This document shows positions 45,482 through 54,677 of a DNA stretch of 64,000 nucleotides, piece by piece. This DNA comes from Paracoccus zhejiangensis (GTDB lineage: Bacteria; Pseudomonadota; Alphaproteobacteria; Rhodobacterales; Rhodobacteraceae), in contig NZ_CP025430.1 of the NCBI RefSeq assembly GCF_002847445.1, positions 1,054,001-1,118,000 of the forward strand, given 5' to 3'. The notes under the pieces were generated by a model that saw only the letters and a list, made by a program, of their open reading frames with translations, did no database searches and was not told the origin of the DNA. A program made the position numbers and the translations under genes. Position 1 is the stretch's first letter. Each line of letters begins with the position of its first letter.

Positions 45482-45558
45482 TGGCGCGGTTGACGGGGCT
45501 CGAACCCGCGACCCCCGGCGTGACAGGCCGGTACTCTAACCAACTGAGCTACAACCGC
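45482..45558 (-). tRNA. tRNA-Asp (GTC), downstream copy
   Basis: This is a 77-base tRNA on the minus strand. Acceptor GCGGTTG pairs with CAACCGC, the anticodon loop CTGTCAC gives anticodon GTC, and CCA is encoded. It is identical to the copy at 45586 and lies 27 bases downstream of it in the same transcript. Confidence 0.96.
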
Positions 45559-45585
45559 GCATATCTTGTCGGGCGAAGGTGTGTG

Positions 45586-45662
45586 TGGCGCGGTTGACGG
45601 GGCTCGAACCCGCGACCCCCGGCGTGACAGGCCGGTACTCTAACCAACTGAGCTACAACCGC
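45586..45662 (-). tRNA. tRNA-Asp (GTC), upstream copy
   Basis: This is identical in all 77 bases to the copy at 45482. Acceptor GCGGTTG/CAACCGC, anticodon GTC and encoded CCA are all present. It is the first of the two in the minus-strand transcript. Confidence 0.96.
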
Positions 45663-45703
45663 ACACTCACCTCCCCGGTCGATCGCCCGCCGGGGTGAGG
45701 GGC

Positions 45704-45732
45704 GGTTTACGCAGAGCTTGCGCAGAGGTCAA
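45704..45732 (-). promoter_or_regulatory. Putative promoter of tRNA-Asp pair
   Basis: On the minus strand TTGACC (45732-45727), 17 bases and TAAACC (45709-45704) lie about 35 bases before the expected mature 5' end of the first tRNA-Asp. The spacing is ideal. Confidence 0.55.
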
Positions 45733-45782
45733 GGGCGGATCGCGCGAAAATCCGACCTTCCGGACAACAAGTTCAGATCCAT

Positions 45783-45810
45783 GGAAAAAGGGGCAGCCGA
45801 AGCTGCCCCT
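45783..45810 (-). terminator. Terminator of PRC-barrel gene
   Basis: GGGGCAGC (45790-45797) and GCTGCCCC (45802-45809) form an 8-bp stem with a 4-base loop. On the minus strand it is followed by TTTTTCC. Confidence 0.8.
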
Positions 45811-45854
45811 CTCGCCCGGCGCGGACCATGCCGCGCCGGAAGGTCATCAGACCC

Positions 45855-46757
45855 TTAGTTGCTGGCCGGAGCCGGCTCGCCTTCGGCCGGAGCCGCAGCC
45901 GGGTCAGCCGGAGCCGCAGCAGGGTCAGCCGGAGCGGCAGCCGGGTCAGCCGGGGCCGCTGCGGGATCGGCAGCCGCGTCGGCAGCCGGGGCCAGCGTGG
46001 CGGGCAGCATCATCGAATCGTCGAAGTCCGGCAGCGCGCCAAGCTCGTCGCGGGTGTAGTTGGTGGCGAAGATCACATCGTTGCCGAAGGTCGCCATCTT
46101 CATCGCGTCGGTGCTGATCAGCACTTCCTTGGCACCGATGCCGAGGAAACCACCGATATCGACCACGTAGCCGGCAACGACATACTTGCCATCAACCTCG
46201 TCGATCACGATGTCGCCGATGTCAGCGATCGAATCCCATTCTTCGGGAACCGCGTCGCCTTCCAGCACGCTCCATTCGCTGTCCGAGGGCTGGTTGGTCG
46301 TGTAGACCTGCAGGCCTTCAACCCAGCTGCCCAGCATGCTCGGGGTGCTGGCGTCCAGCGTCGGCTGTGCCTCGGTCGGCGCTACGACCGGTTCTTCGGC
46401 TACTTCTTCGGTTGCAGCGGCGTCAGCAGCGGCATCCGCTTCCATCGCCTCGCCTTCGGCCTCCATTTCGGCCTCGGCAGCAGCGCCGGCATCGGCGGCA
46501 GCGTCCGCGGCGGCATCGGCAGCCTCACCGGCCGCATCAGCAGCCTCGCCCGCCGCATCGGCAGTGGCGTCGGCAGCATCTGCAGCGGCATCAGCCGTTG
46601 CGTCGGCAGCGGCACCGGCCGCATCGGTCGCGGCGTCAGCAGCCTCTTCGGTGGCCTGCACGGCCTCTTCGGCGGCCGTTTCCGGCGTGGTGGTGTCCTG
46701 CGCGATGGCCGGAACGGCCAGGGCGGCAATGGCAGCACTCATCAGCAAGCGTTTCAT
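45855..46757 (-). CDS. Secreted PRC-barrel protein with Ala/Asp-rich low-complexity arms
   Basis: This is a 300-residue protein. Residues 1-19 (MKRLLMSAAIAALAVPAIA) are a signal peptide. Residues about 25-125 are almost all Ala, Asp, Glu and Thr, with no hydrophobic core, and could form a long amphipathic or disordered arm. Residues about 145-230 resemble a PRC-barrel (SIADIGDIVIDEVDGKYVVA and VDIGGFLGIGAKEVLI). The tail has four ADPAAAP repeats. It has its own EcfG-like promoter and terminator, so it is a monocistronic, possibly stress-induced envelope protein. The function is unknown. Confidence 0.78.
   Translation of the reverse strand: MKRLLMSAAIAALAVPAIAQDTTTPETAAEEAVQATEEAADAATDAAGAAADATADAAADAADATADAAGEAADAAGEAADAAADAAADAGAAAEAEMEAEGEAMEADAAADAAATEEVAEEPVVAPTEAQPTLDASTPSMLGSWVEGLQVYTTNQPSDSEWSVLEGDAVPEEWDSIADIGDIVIDEVDGKYVVAGYVVDIGGFLGIGAKEVLISTDAMKMATFGNDVIFATNYTRDELGALPDFDDSMMLPATLAPAADAAADPAAAPADPAAAPADPAAAPADPAAAPAEGEPAPASN
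45888..45971 (-). repeat. Four tandem 21-base repeats encoding ADPAAAP
   Basis: Residues about 263-290 of the PRC-barrel protein are four exact heptads ADPAAAP. At DNA level the units differ in several bases, so the protein repeat is older than the current DNA identity or has been selected. Confidence 0.8.
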
Positions 46758-46815
46758 CGATGTTACTCCTTTTCGAAGCTATTGCTTGCGGGCGTCTTTT
46801 GCCCGTCGCAGCCCC

Positions 46816-46841
46816 AACGCGACAACTTCGAAGGGCGTTCC
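46816..46841 (-). promoter_or_regulatory. EcfG-like promoter of PRC-barrel gene
   Basis: On the minus strand GGAAC (46841-46837), 17 bases and CGTT (46819-46816) match the EcfG consensus. The start would lie about 50 bases before the gene. It has the same spacing as the promoter at 34538. Confidence 0.55.
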
Positions 46842-46905
46842 GCAGAAGATCGCAACTGGCGGAAATCCGCCAATTATTGCCAATAAACATTTGATAAGTC
46901 TTGCT

Positions 46906-48003
46906 TTAACGCGGGTGACTGATGCGCCCGCCGCAAACCGGACCGGGTGCGCCGGTCGTCGATGGGCCCGAAGTGGGCAGCCCGCGCATCACCCGCACGG
47001 CCAGCCAGCCAAAGGCCTGAGCCTCCAGCATGTCGCCATCCAGACCGGCGGTTTCGACCGGCCGGACAGCGCAGGGCAACACCGCATCCAGCGCCGCCAT
47101 GATGGTCGCATTGTGACGACCACCGCCGCAGACCAGCACCATTTCGGGCGGGCTCGGCAGCCAGCGGAACCCTGCCGCGACCGAACCGGCCAGCGCCCCC
47201 ACCAGCGTCGCCGCCGCATCGGCATCGGCCAGCGGCTCGACGGCGGCAACCAGCCCGGCGAAAGCATCGCGGTCCAGCGATTTCGGCGGCACGCGCTCGA
47301 AATAGGGATGGGTGAGAAACGCCGAGACAATTGCGTCATCCGCGCGACCCGAGGCCGCCAGCGCCCCGCCCTCGTCCCGCACCTGCCGGCGACGGCTGCG
47401 CACGAGGTCATTGATCGGGGCATTGGCCGGGCCGGTGTCGAAGGCGAGGCAGGCCCCCTCGGCCTCCGGCGCGGCGGCGGTCGGATCGACCCAGGTGATA
47501 TTGCCGACGCCGCCAAGGTTCAGGAAGGCGACAGGCCGGGGCGGCAGATGCCCCGCCGCAACGGCCCATTCCGCACAGGCCCAGTGAAAGAACGGGGCCA
47601 AGGGCGCGCCCTCGCCGCCCTGCCGCACATCCTCGCTGCGGAAATCCCAGACCACCGGGCGATCGAGCCTGCGCGCCAGTTGCCCGCCATCGCCCGCCTG
47701 ATGCGTCCGCCCGCCCGCCGGGTCATGCGCCAGCGTCTGGCCGTGATAGCCGACGATCTCGGCCTCGGGGAACCCTTCCGCCAGCGCCGCGTGGCTCGCC
47801 ACCGAGATCTCGGCCGCATCGCCCACACCCTCGCTGCCCGGCCATTGCCCCAGCGCGCCATGCAGCGCCGAGGCCTCATTGTCGGAATAGGCGCGATAGG
47901 CGCTGCGCCCGAAGCCGCCGATCCGCTGGCCGTCGGTCTCGATCAGCGCCGCATCCACCCCGTCAAGCGAGGTGCCCGACATCATCCCCAAAGCCCGGAT
48001 CAT
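46906..48003 (-). CDS. anmK: Anhydro-N-acetylmuramic acid kinase
   Basis: This is a 365-residue kinase that opens and phosphorylates 1,6-anhydroMurNAc recovered from the cell wall. The N-terminus ALGMMSGTSLDGVDAALIET, the middle VGYHGQTLAHDP and VVWDFRSEDVRQGG, and NLGGVGNITWVDP are diagnostic. The nucleotide-binding end has EMVLVCGGGRHN. The length matches the family. It is divergent from tyrS with a 61-base gap, an arrangement common in Rhodobacteraceae. Confidence 0.95.
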   Translation of the reverse strand: MIRALGMMSGTSLDGVDAALIETDGQRIGGFGRSAYRAYSDNEASALHGALGQWPGSEGVGDAAEISVASHAALAEGFPEAEIVGYHGQTLAHDPAGGRTHQAGDGGQLARRLDRPVVWDFRSEDVRQGGEGAPLAPFFHWACAEWAVAAGHLPPRPVAFLNLGGVGNITWVDPTAAAPEAEGACLAFDTGPANAPINDLVRSRRRQVRDEGGALAASGRADDAIVSAFLTHPYFERVPPKSLDRDAFAGLVAAVEPLADADAAATLVGALAGSVAAGFRWLPSPPEMVLVCGGGRHNATIMAALDAVLPCAVRPVETAGLDGDMLEAQAFGWLAVRVMRGLPTSGPSTTGAPGPVCGGRISHPR

Positions 48004-48064
48004 CGCGCCTTTTCCTTTGTTGCCGTGGCAGGTATATCCGCAGCACTGAGAAGGAAAAACCCCG

Positions 48065-49309
48065 ATGACCTATCACGCCAAATCCGACTTCATGCGCATC
48101 ATGATCGAGCGCGGCTTCATGGCCGACTGCACCGATTACCAGGCGCTGGACGATGCCCTCAGCGCGGGGCCGGTAACGGCGTATATCGGCTATGACGCCA
48201 CCGCGGCCTCGCTGCATGTGGGCCACCTGCTGAATGTGATGATGCTGCGCTGGTTCCAGAAGACCGGCAACCGCCCGATCACGCTGATGGGCGGCGGCAC
48301 CACCAAGGTCGGCGACCCGAGCTTCCGCTCGGACGAGCGCCCGCTTTTGGGGCCGGATCAGATCCAGGCCAATATCGACGGCATGCAGAAGGTTTTCGCG
48401 CGCTACATCGATTACAGCGATGACCGCGCACTGATGCTGAACAATGCCGAATGGCTGGACGGGCTGAACTATCTCGATTTCCTGCGCGATATCGGGCGGC
48501 ATTTCAGCGTCAACCGGATGCTCAGCTTTGAATCGGTGAAATCGCGGCTCGACCGCGAACAGTCGCTGTCCTTCCTCGAATTCAACTACATGATCCTGCA
48601 GGCCTATGACTTCCTCGAGCTCTACCGGCGCTATGACTGCCGGCTGCAGATGGGCGGGTCGGACCAGTGGGGCAATATCATCAACGGCATCGACTTGACC
48701 CGCCGGGTACTCGACCGCGAGATCTGGGGCCTGACCTCGCCGCTCTTGACCACCTCGGACGGGCGCAAGATGGGCAAGTCGCAGGGCGGTGCGGTCTGGC
48801 TGAACGGCGAGATGCTGTCGCCCTACGAGTTCTGGCAGTTCTGGCGCAACACCACCGATGCCGATGTGGGCCGGTTCCTGAAGCTCTATACCGAGCTGCC
48901 GCTGGAGGAATGCGACCGCCTTGGCGCGCTGGAAGGGGCCGAGATCAACGACGCCAAGATCCGGCTGGCCAACGAGATCACCACGCTCTTGCACGGCGCC
49001 GAGGCTGCAGCCAGCGCCGAGGCGACGGCGCGCGAGGTGTTCGAACAGGGCGGCGCCGGCGGCGATCTGGAGGTGGCGATCCTGCCAGCCTCGGCCTTCG
49101 AGGGCGGGCTGTCGGTGGCGCAGATGCTGGTCCAGACCGGCATCACCGGCAGCGGCAAGGAGGCCAAGCGCCTGATCGCCGAGGGCGGCCTGCGGCTGAA
49201 CAACGACGCCGTGACCGACCCGCAGATGCCGGTCGATGCGGCGCTGGTGGGCGACGGGCTGAAGGTCTCGGTCGGCAAGAAGAAACATCGCATGGTGCAG
49301 ATCGGGTGA
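48065..49309 (+). CDS. tyrS: Tyrosyl-tRNA synthetase
   Basis: This is a 414-residue class I synthetase. The HIGH equivalent is LHVGHLLN (residues about 50-57) and the KMSKS equivalent is [10 protein letters not shown] (near 238-247). Tyrosine-pocket text includes [12 protein letters not shown], and [12 protein letters not shown] is typical. The C-terminal S4 domain (residues about 345-410) has [29 protein letters not shown] precedes the ATG. Confidence 0.96.
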   Translation: MTYHAKSDFMRIMIERGFMADCTDYQALDDALSAGPVTAYIGYDATAASLHVGHLLNVMMLRWFQKTGNRPITLMGGGTTKVGDPSFRSDERPLLGPDQIQANIDGMQKVFARYIDYSDDRALMLNNAEWLDGLNYLDFLRDIGRHFSVNRMLSFESVKSRLDREQSLSFLEFNYMILQAYDFLELYRRYDCRLQMGGSDQWGNIINGIDLTRRVLDREIWGLTSPLLTTSDGRKMGKSQGGAVWLNGEMLSPYEFWQFWRNTTDADVGRFLKLYTELPLEECDRLGALEGAEINDAKIRLANEITTLLHGAEAAASAEATAREVFEQGGAGGDLEVAILPASAFEGGLSVAQMLVQTGITGSGKEAKRLIAEGGLRLNNDAVTDPQMPVDAALVGDGLKVSVGKKKHRMVQIG

Positions 49310-49435
49310 TCTGACCCTGGCGCATGGCAGCCATGCGGCGCGGCGGTGACGCCGCGTCGCAGCATTGAACGCCCCGGTGCAATTGCCTATTTCGCCGGCA
49401 TGGGAGAACACCTCCACATGACCGGAGACAAGACC

Positions 49436-49618
49436 ATGGCGAAACACATGACCACCTCGCCCCGCACCGACCGCCTTGCCGACGAGGCCATCGACCAGAT
49501 GTTCGGCTATTACAGCCGCGAGACCCAGTTCGGCCTGCGCGCCGCCAATGACGGCAACCGCGTCATCAGCGAGTTGGATGCCGCCGGCGCGATCCTCGCC
49601 GCCAAGCGCGCCGCCTGA
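49436..49618 (+). CDS. Small protein of 60 residues, function unknown
   Basis: The frame encodes 60 residues from ATG 49436 (MAKHMTTSPRTDRLADEAID), with GGAG 9 bases upstream. Earlier in-frame ATG codons at 49400 and 49418 would give slightly longer forms. The middle (QMFGYYSRETQFGLRAAND) is compact and soluble-looking, with no membrane helix and no Cys. It is 126 bases after tyrS and is followed by a good terminator, which supports a real gene. I do not recognise the family. Confidence 0.6.
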   Translation: MAKHMTTSPRTDRLADEAIDQMFGYYSRETQFGLRAANDGNRVISELDAAGAILAAKRAA

Positions 49619-49643
49619 AGCCGCGCCAGATCACGAGTTTTCC

Positions 49644-49668
49644 AAGGGGACCATCCGGTCCCCTTTTT
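49644..49668 (+). terminator. Terminator after small protein gene
   Basis: AAGGGGACC (49644-49652) and GGTCCCCTT (49657-49665) pair around a 4-base loop, followed by a T run. It is a classic rho-independent terminator. Confidence 0.85.
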
Positions 49669-49750
49669 GTTGGCAGCAGGGGCGGCTGCCCCCGCTCACC
49701 TTCCCGCATTTCCCCTTCCCATCGCCCCGCCTCCTGCGCATCATGCACCC

Positions 49751-50593
49751 ATGAGCAGCCACCCCGCCCCCAAGGATGCCGACCAGCGCCGGGCCGTCAG
49801 GCCGGTGATCTGCTATGACCCGGCCACCCTGCCCGATCCCGGCCTTGCCGCCCTGCGCGCGGCGCGGGCCGGCGCGCGGAAGGTCGGAGAGTTGCGGGTG
49901 CCGCCGCGCGAGGGGCGCTGTTTCGGCGTGCCGCAGGGCCAGTTCTTCCGCATCACCAGCATCGAGGGACCGCAGGTCGGCGACCTGAACCTGTGGAGCG
50001 CCGCCGATCCGTCCGAACGCTTCTATTCCGGCAAGACCCGCGCGCTGCATGGCACGCATCTGGGCCCCGGCGACCGGATGTGGTCCAGTTTCCCGCATCT
50101 GCGGCCGATGGCGACGGTGACCGAGGATACGCTCGACTGGTACGGCATCGATGCCTTCGGCGGTTCGGTCCATGACGTGATCGGCACGCGCTGCGATCCC
50201 TATAGCCATCACCTACTGTCGGGCGGTGACAATTATCACCATTGTTGCCATTCCAACCTGACCAATGCGCTTGCGAAACATCTGGGACAATCCCCACGGC
50301 AGGCCGAGCCGCTGGTCCATGACGTGCTGAACGTCTTCATGTGCACCGGCTTCACCCGCGACACCGGGCAGTATTTCATGAAGGCCAGCCCGGTCCGCCC
50401 CGGCGATTACATCGAGTTCTTTGCCGAGATCGACCTGATCGGCGGGCTGTCGGCCTGCCCCGGCGGCGATTGCAGCACCCAGCATTCCTCGGATGCCGCC
50501 GCCTGCCACCCGCTGCTGGTCGAGATCTTTGCCCCGGCCAAGCCCCCCGCGAACCGCCCGCCCCCCGCACCAAGCGGCTATGTCTGGCCCTGA
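49751..50593 (+). CDS. DUF1989 / urea carboxylase-associated family protein
   Basis: This is a 280-residue protein of the DUF1989 family, often annotated as urea carboxylase-associated. Typical stretches are RITSIEGPQVGDLNLWSA, GTHLGPGDRMWSS, DVIGTRCDPYSHHLLSGG and CSTQHSSDAAACHPL. The many His and Cys suggest a metal site. No urea carboxylase, allophanate hydrolase or urea transporter lies nearby, so a role in that pathway is not supported here. ATG at 49751 was preferred to one at 49667, whose extra 28 residues are low-complexity and overlap the terminator. Confidence 0.83.
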   Translation: MSSHPAPKDADQRRAVRPVICYDPATLPDPGLAALRAARAGARKVGELRVPPREGRCFGVPQGQFFRITSIEGPQVGDLNLWSAADPSERFYSGKTRALHGTHLGPGDRMWSSFPHLRPMATVTEDTLDWYGIDAFGGSVHDVIGTRCDPYSHHLLSGGDNYHHCCHSNLTNALAKHLGQSPRQAEPLVHDVLNVFMCTGFTRDTGQYFMKASPVRPGDYIEFFAEIDLIGGLSACPGGDCSTQHSSDAAACHPLLVEIFAPAKPPANRPPPAPSGYVWP

Positions 50594-50663
50594 GCGGCGG
50601 GCGCTGCGCCTCGGCCGCGCCCGGTCCCTTGACGGGCCGGACGGCGCGCGGCAATCAGGGCGG

Positions 50664-52115
50664 ATGATCGACTTTCGACCCGTCGTCCACACCATTGGCA
50701 GACTCGTCACCGTGATGGGCGTGGGCATGCTGTTCCCCATGCTCGTCGACTGGTGGCATGGCGACGCGCATTACCAGGTGTTCCTGCAAACCTCGCTCCT
50801 GACCGTCCTGGCCGGGCTGATGGCGACCATCGCCACGCGCGGCCAGATGGAGGGGCTGAACATCCAGCAGGCCTTCCTGCTGACCTCGGGTCTCTGGGCG
50901 GTGCTGCCGGTCTTCGGCGCCCTGCCCTTCATGCTGGGCGCGCCGCATTCCAGCTTTACCGATGCCTATTTCGAGGCCATGTCAGGGGTCAGCACCACCG
51001 GCACCACGGCCTTCCCGGCGCTCGACGCGCTGCCCAAGGGCACGCATCTGTGGAGGGCGATCCTGCAATGGTCGGGCGGATTGGGGATCGTGGTGGTCGC
51101 CATGGTGTTCCTGCCGGTGATGAAGGTCGGGGGCATGCAGTTCTTCCGCTCGGAAGGCTTCGACACGCTTGGCAAGATCCTGCCCCGCGCCGGCGAGATC
51201 GCAGCCGAGATGACGCGGGTCTATTTCATCCTGACCGGGGCCTGCATCCTGACCTATATCCTGCTGGGCATGACCGGCTTCGACGCGGTGATCCATGCGC
51301 TGACCACCATCTCGACCGGCGGCTTTTCCAATTACGACGCCAGCTTCGGTGCCTACCTCGGCGGGCCGGAATGGGCGGCCTCGATCTTCATGGTGCTGGC
51401 CTCGGTGCCCTTCATCCGCATGGTGCAGGTGATGCGCGGCCAGTTCGTGCCCTTCTGGCAGGATGTGCAGATCCGCGCCTACCTGCGCTGGATCACCTAT
51501 GCCTGCGGGCTGATCGTGGCCTATCGGCTGCTCTACATGCAGCAGGACCAGCACCCGCTGGAGCTGGTGCGCGAAACCGTGTTCAACACCATCTCGACCT
51601 TTTCCGGCACCGGCTATGCCTCGACCAACATGCTGGAATGGGGTCACCTGCCCTTCAGCGTGCTGATCATCGTCGGGCTGATCGGCGGTTGCACCGGCTC
51701 GACCGGCTGCTCGGTCAAGATCTTCCGCTACCTGGTTCTGCTGCAGGCGGTGCGGGTGCAGATCCGCCGGATGCACAGCCCGCACCGGATCTATCCGCTG
51801 CGACTGGAGGGCCGGCCACTGGACCAGGACGTGGTGAACTCGGTCATGGCCTTCTTCACCCTCTTCATGCTGACCTTCGGGCTGCTGATCGTCGGCCTGT
51901 CGCTGACCGGGCTGCATACAAGGACGGCGCTGACCGCGGCCTGGACCGCGATCGCCAATGTCGGCCCGGCCTGGGGGCCCGAGATCACCGCCAATGGCTC
52001 GGTCTCGAACTTCCCGGCCAGCGCCAAATGGCTGATGACCTTGGGCATGTACCTGGGCCGGCTGGAGCTTATCGCCGTGCTGGTCCTGCTGCTGCCGCGC
52101 TTCTGGCGGGCCTGA
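50664..52115 (+). CDS. trkH: Potassium uptake transporter subunit TrkH
   Basis: This is a 483-residue channel-like K+ transporter with about ten or more membrane segments. The four pore loops are visible as SGVSTTGTTAFP, TTISTGGFSNYD, STFSGTGYAST and IANVGPAWGPE, each with the central Gly of the selectivity filter. VGLIGGCTGSTGCSVKI is the cytoplasmic-gate loop region. ATG at 50664 gives the expected N-terminus. The NAD-binding partner TrkA is not encoded in this window. Confidence 0.93.
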   Translation: MIDFRPVVHTIGRLVTVMGVGMLFPMLVDWWHGDAHYQVFLQTSLLTVLAGLMATIATRGQMEGLNIQQAFLLTSGLWAVLPVFGALPFMLGAPHSSFTDAYFEAMSGVSTTGTTAFPALDALPKGTHLWRAILQWSGGLGIVVVAMVFLPVMKVGGMQFFRSEGFDTLGKILPRAGEIAAEMTRVYFILTGACILTYILLGMTGFDAVIHALTTISTGGFSNYDASFGAYLGGPEWAASIFMVLASVPFIRMVQVMRGQFVPFWQDVQIRAYLRWITYACGLIVAYRLLYMQQDQHPLELVRETVFNTISTFSGTGYASTNMLEWGHLPFSVLIIVGLIGGCTGSTGCSVKIFRYLVLLQAVRVQIRRMHSPHRIYPLRLEGRPLDQDVVNSVMAFFTLFMLTFGLLIVGLSLTGLHTRTALTAAWTAIANVGPAWGPEITANGSVSNFPASAKWLMTLGMYLGRLELIAVLVLLLPRFWRA

Positions 52116-52118
52116 AGC

Positions 52119-53096
52119 TTACGGGATCAGCACCGTCGCGCCGGTCGTCTCGCGGTTTTCCAGCGCGGTATGGGCGCGCCCGACCTCGGCCAGCGGCACC
52201 CGCTGCGAGACCTCGGCGCGTATGATCCCGGCCTTGAGTGCCGCGAACATCTCGGCCGCGCGGTGCTGCAACTCGGCCGGATCGGCGATGTGCTGGAACA
52301 GCGTCGGCCGGGTCAGGAACAGCGATTTCGCCCCCAGTTCCGACATCGGCACCGGCGGCACCAGCCCCGAGGACTGCCCGAAGCTGACCATCATCCCGCG
52401 CACGGCGAGGCTGTCCAGCGAGCCGCGCCAGGTTGCCTTGCCAACCCCGTCATAGACCACGTTCACGCCCTTGCCGCCGGTGATCTCACCCACCCGGGCG
52501 GCGACATCCTCGCTGTTATAGTCGATGACATGGGCATAGCCGAGCGCGCGCGCCAGCGCGACCTTCTCGGCCCCGCCCGCCGTGCCGATCGCCGTGGCGC
52601 CCTTGGCCGCGATCCACGGCCCCAGCAATTGCCCGACACCGCCAGCCGCCGCCTGCACCAGCGCGACCATGCCCGGCTCGATGCGGAAGGTCGAATGGAT
52701 CAGGTAATGCGCCGTCATCCCCTTCAGCATCAGCGTCGCCGCCTGCTCGCTGGTCACGCCCTCGGGAACCCGCACCAGCCGGTCGGCGGCAATGAGACGG
52801 GCCGAGGCATAGGCGTTCAACGGCTGGGTATAGGCCACCCGGTCGCCGGACTGCCAATCGGTAACGCCCGGCCCCACCGCCTCGACCACGCCCGCCCCTT
52901 CCGAGCCGGGGACCAGGTCGCGCTCGACCGCCCAGGGATAGGTGGCGTTGCGGTGATAGACATCGAGAAAGTTCAGCCCGATGGCATCCTGCCGGATCAG
53001 CACCTGCCCGGCACCCGGGACCGGCGTGGCGATCTCGCGCCGCTGGAACTCCTCGGCGGTGCCGGGTTTCGGCATGGACATGACATAATCGCTCAT
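52119..53096 (-). CDS. qor: Quinone oxidoreductase, zeta-crystallin type
   Basis: This is a 325-residue medium-chain reductase without the structural zinc Cys set. The substrate side has NFLDVYHRNATYPW and GSEGAGVVEAVG, and the NADPH loop is QAAAGGVGQLLGPWIAAKGA (residues about 148-167). Family members reduce quinones with NADPH. GGAGGATGCGC precedes the ATG at 53096; an ATG at 53147 would add 17 residues. It converges with trkH with 3 bases between the stops. Confidence 0.9.
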   Translation of the reverse strand: MSDYVMSMPKPGTAEEFQRREIATPVPGAGQVLIRQDAIGLNFLDVYHRNATYPWAVERDLVPGSEGAGVVEAVGPGVTDWQSGDRVAYTQPLNAYASARLIAADRLVRVPEGVTSEQAATLMLKGMTAHYLIHSTFRIEPGMVALVQAAAGGVGQLLGPWIAAKGATAIGTAGGAEKVALARALGYAHVIDYNSEDVAARVGEITGGKGVNVVYDGVGKATWRGSLDSLAVRGMMVSFGQSSGLVPPVPMSELGAKSLFLTRPTLFQHIADPAELQHRAAEMFAALKAGIIRAEVSQRVPLAEVGRAHTALENRETTGATVLIP

Positions 53097-53159
53097 CGCG
53101 CATCCTCCGTTTTCGGGCAGTCTGGCGACTGTCCGGGCGAAGGGCAACCGCCTGCGCGA

Positions 53160-54593
53160 TCAGTTCCCGGCGGGGGCCTCGGCTTCCGCTTCCGGCGCAA
53201 CCGGTTGCGGGGTCATGTCGGGCAGCGCGGGCGCGGCAGGTGCCGCCACGGGCGCGTCATTCGCCGCCGGGGCAAAGCGGGCAAAGCTGTCCGACAGTTC
53301 CGCCGCCAGCCGCTGCTGGTTCTCGGCATCGCTGACCGGCCAGATCAAGACAAAACCCTCGGCCCGGCCATCACGCACCTGCCCCTCGGCATGGCCGATA
53401 TGGGTGTCGTTGCGCCCGTCAAGCGTGATCGAGCCCGGCTGCACGTCGCGCACGGGCTGCGGCACCCAGCCAAGGGCGATGACCAGGCCCGAGAGATCCA
53501 GCAGGTCCTGCTGACCGCCCGGCTGCGAGAACAGGATCAGCGCCGCGCCCGAACCGTCCTTGGGGCCATAGATCGCCAGCGCGCGTTCGTTGCGGTCAAA
53601 GGCCAGCTTGTCCATCGGCACCATAGCCGACAGGCCGGTATGGGCATCCTGCAATTGCGACAGGCCCATCTCGCCGCGCCATGCGCTGCGGCGCTCGATC
53701 AACTTCTGCATGGCGGTGCCAGCGTCGGGCGACAGGCGCTCGGCCAGAATCTCGGCATTGATGGCGGCCTCGGTCTTGGGGCCGCCCTTGCCATCGATCT
53801 TGCCCTCATAGAAACCAGCCCACCGCAGCGCCCGCTGCACCTCGTCCAGCGGCGGCATCTCGCCGGTGGCCTCGGGCGGGGCGGGCAGATCGGGCGCGGC
53901 ACCGGCGACGATTTGCGATCCCAGTTCCTCACCGGTAGCAAGGAAGGCATCGCGCGGGGCGGCACCGGCGGATTTGAAGGCGGCAAGCCATGCCGTCGCC
54001 GAAGCCTCGCTCAGCGGGCCAAGCGCCACGGCAAAGCGGTCATTCGGCAATTGCCAGAGGCCCGCATCGGCGAAGGTCTCGCGCCATCTTTCCAGCGCAC
54101 CATCGGCATCGGTGCGATCCGGCAGCGCCTCGAGGCGCAAGTAATGGTTCGGCGCATCGGGGGCCGGTGTCGGGGTCTCGGCGGGGGCAGGATCCGTCGT
54201 GGCGGCGGTCTCGTCGGTCGCAGCCTCAGCCGCAGGAGCCTCGGCGGGGGCCTCTGCCACAGGCGCATCGCCCGTTGGTGCCACCGCCGTCAGCGTCACG
54301 TTCGAGCCGGGTTCGGCGACAAAGCTGTCCGCCGGGATCTTGCCCTCGGCCTTCAGGCTCTCCAGCCGGGCCGCGGCCTCGGCGGGGGTCTGCGGGCCAA
54401 GGCCGATGGCGGTCCAGCCGCCCGGCACGCGGAAGGTCACCACATCGGGAAACTGCGCGCTCCAGCTGGCCGCTGCCTCGGCCGTGGCCGCCTCGCCGCG
54501 CTTGGCCTCGATGCGGATCACCGCGCCGCCGTCCTGCGCCCAGACCGCGCCCGGCAGCCAGGCCGCCATCAGTAACCAGTGAAAGCGCCGCAT
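53160..54593 (-). CDS. Secreted peptidoglycan-binding protein with SPOR-like repeats
   Basis: This is a 477-residue protein. The signal peptide (residues 1-19) ends VWAQ. Two similar SPOR-like units follow: [20 protein letters not shown] near residue 60 and [20 protein letters not shown] near 190, separated by an Ala/Pro/Glu-rich linker. A peptidoglycan-binding helix bundle lies at about 245-275 ([20 protein letters not shown]), and the tail is Pro/Ala-rich. It probably acts in the periplasm on the cell wall. An ATG at 54653 would add 20 residues before the signal peptide. It is divergent from glyQ. Confidence 0.7.
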   Translation of the reverse strand: MRRFHWLLMAAWLPGAVWAQDGGAVIRIEAKRGEAATAEAAASWSAQFPDVVTFRVPGGWTAIGLGPQTPAEAAARLESLKAEGKIPADSFVAEPGSNVTLTAVAPTGDAPVAEAPAEAPAAEAATDETAATTDPAPAETPTPAPDAPNHYLRLEALPDRTDADGALERWRETFADAGLWQLPNDRFAVALGPLSEASATAWLAAFKSAGAAPRDAFLATGEELGSQIVAGAAPDLPAPPEATGEMPPLDEVQRALRWAGFYEGKIDGKGGPKTEAAINAEILAERLSPDAGTAMQKLIERRSAWRGEMGLSQLQDAHTGLSAMVPMDKLAFDRNERALAIYGPKDGSGAALILFSQPGGQQDLLDLSGLVIALGWVPQPVRDVQPGSITLDGRNDTHIGHAEGQVRDGRAEGFVLIWPVSDAENQQRLAAELSDSFARFAPAANDAPVAAPAAPALPDMTPQPVAPEAEAEAPAGN

Positions 54594-54677
54594 CAGCCGA
54601 CCCCGCAATTGACCCTGTCCCATCCCACGCCTAGAAGGCGCGGAGCTTCGCATGATCTATGCAAAAGGATGGCCCGG

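Noticed and set aside
45482..45662. Duplicate tRNA-Asp genes as a sign of a mobile element
   Set aside because: Tandem identical tRNA copies are common, and a single promoter serves both. No mobile genes are nearby.
45888..45971. Tandem repeat as CRISPR
   Set aside because: The repeats are contiguous 21-base units in the reading frame with no spacers, and there are no cas genes.
49751..50593. DUF1989 gene as evidence of a urea degradation locus
   Set aside because: No urea carboxylase, allophanate hydrolase or urea transporter genes are in the window.
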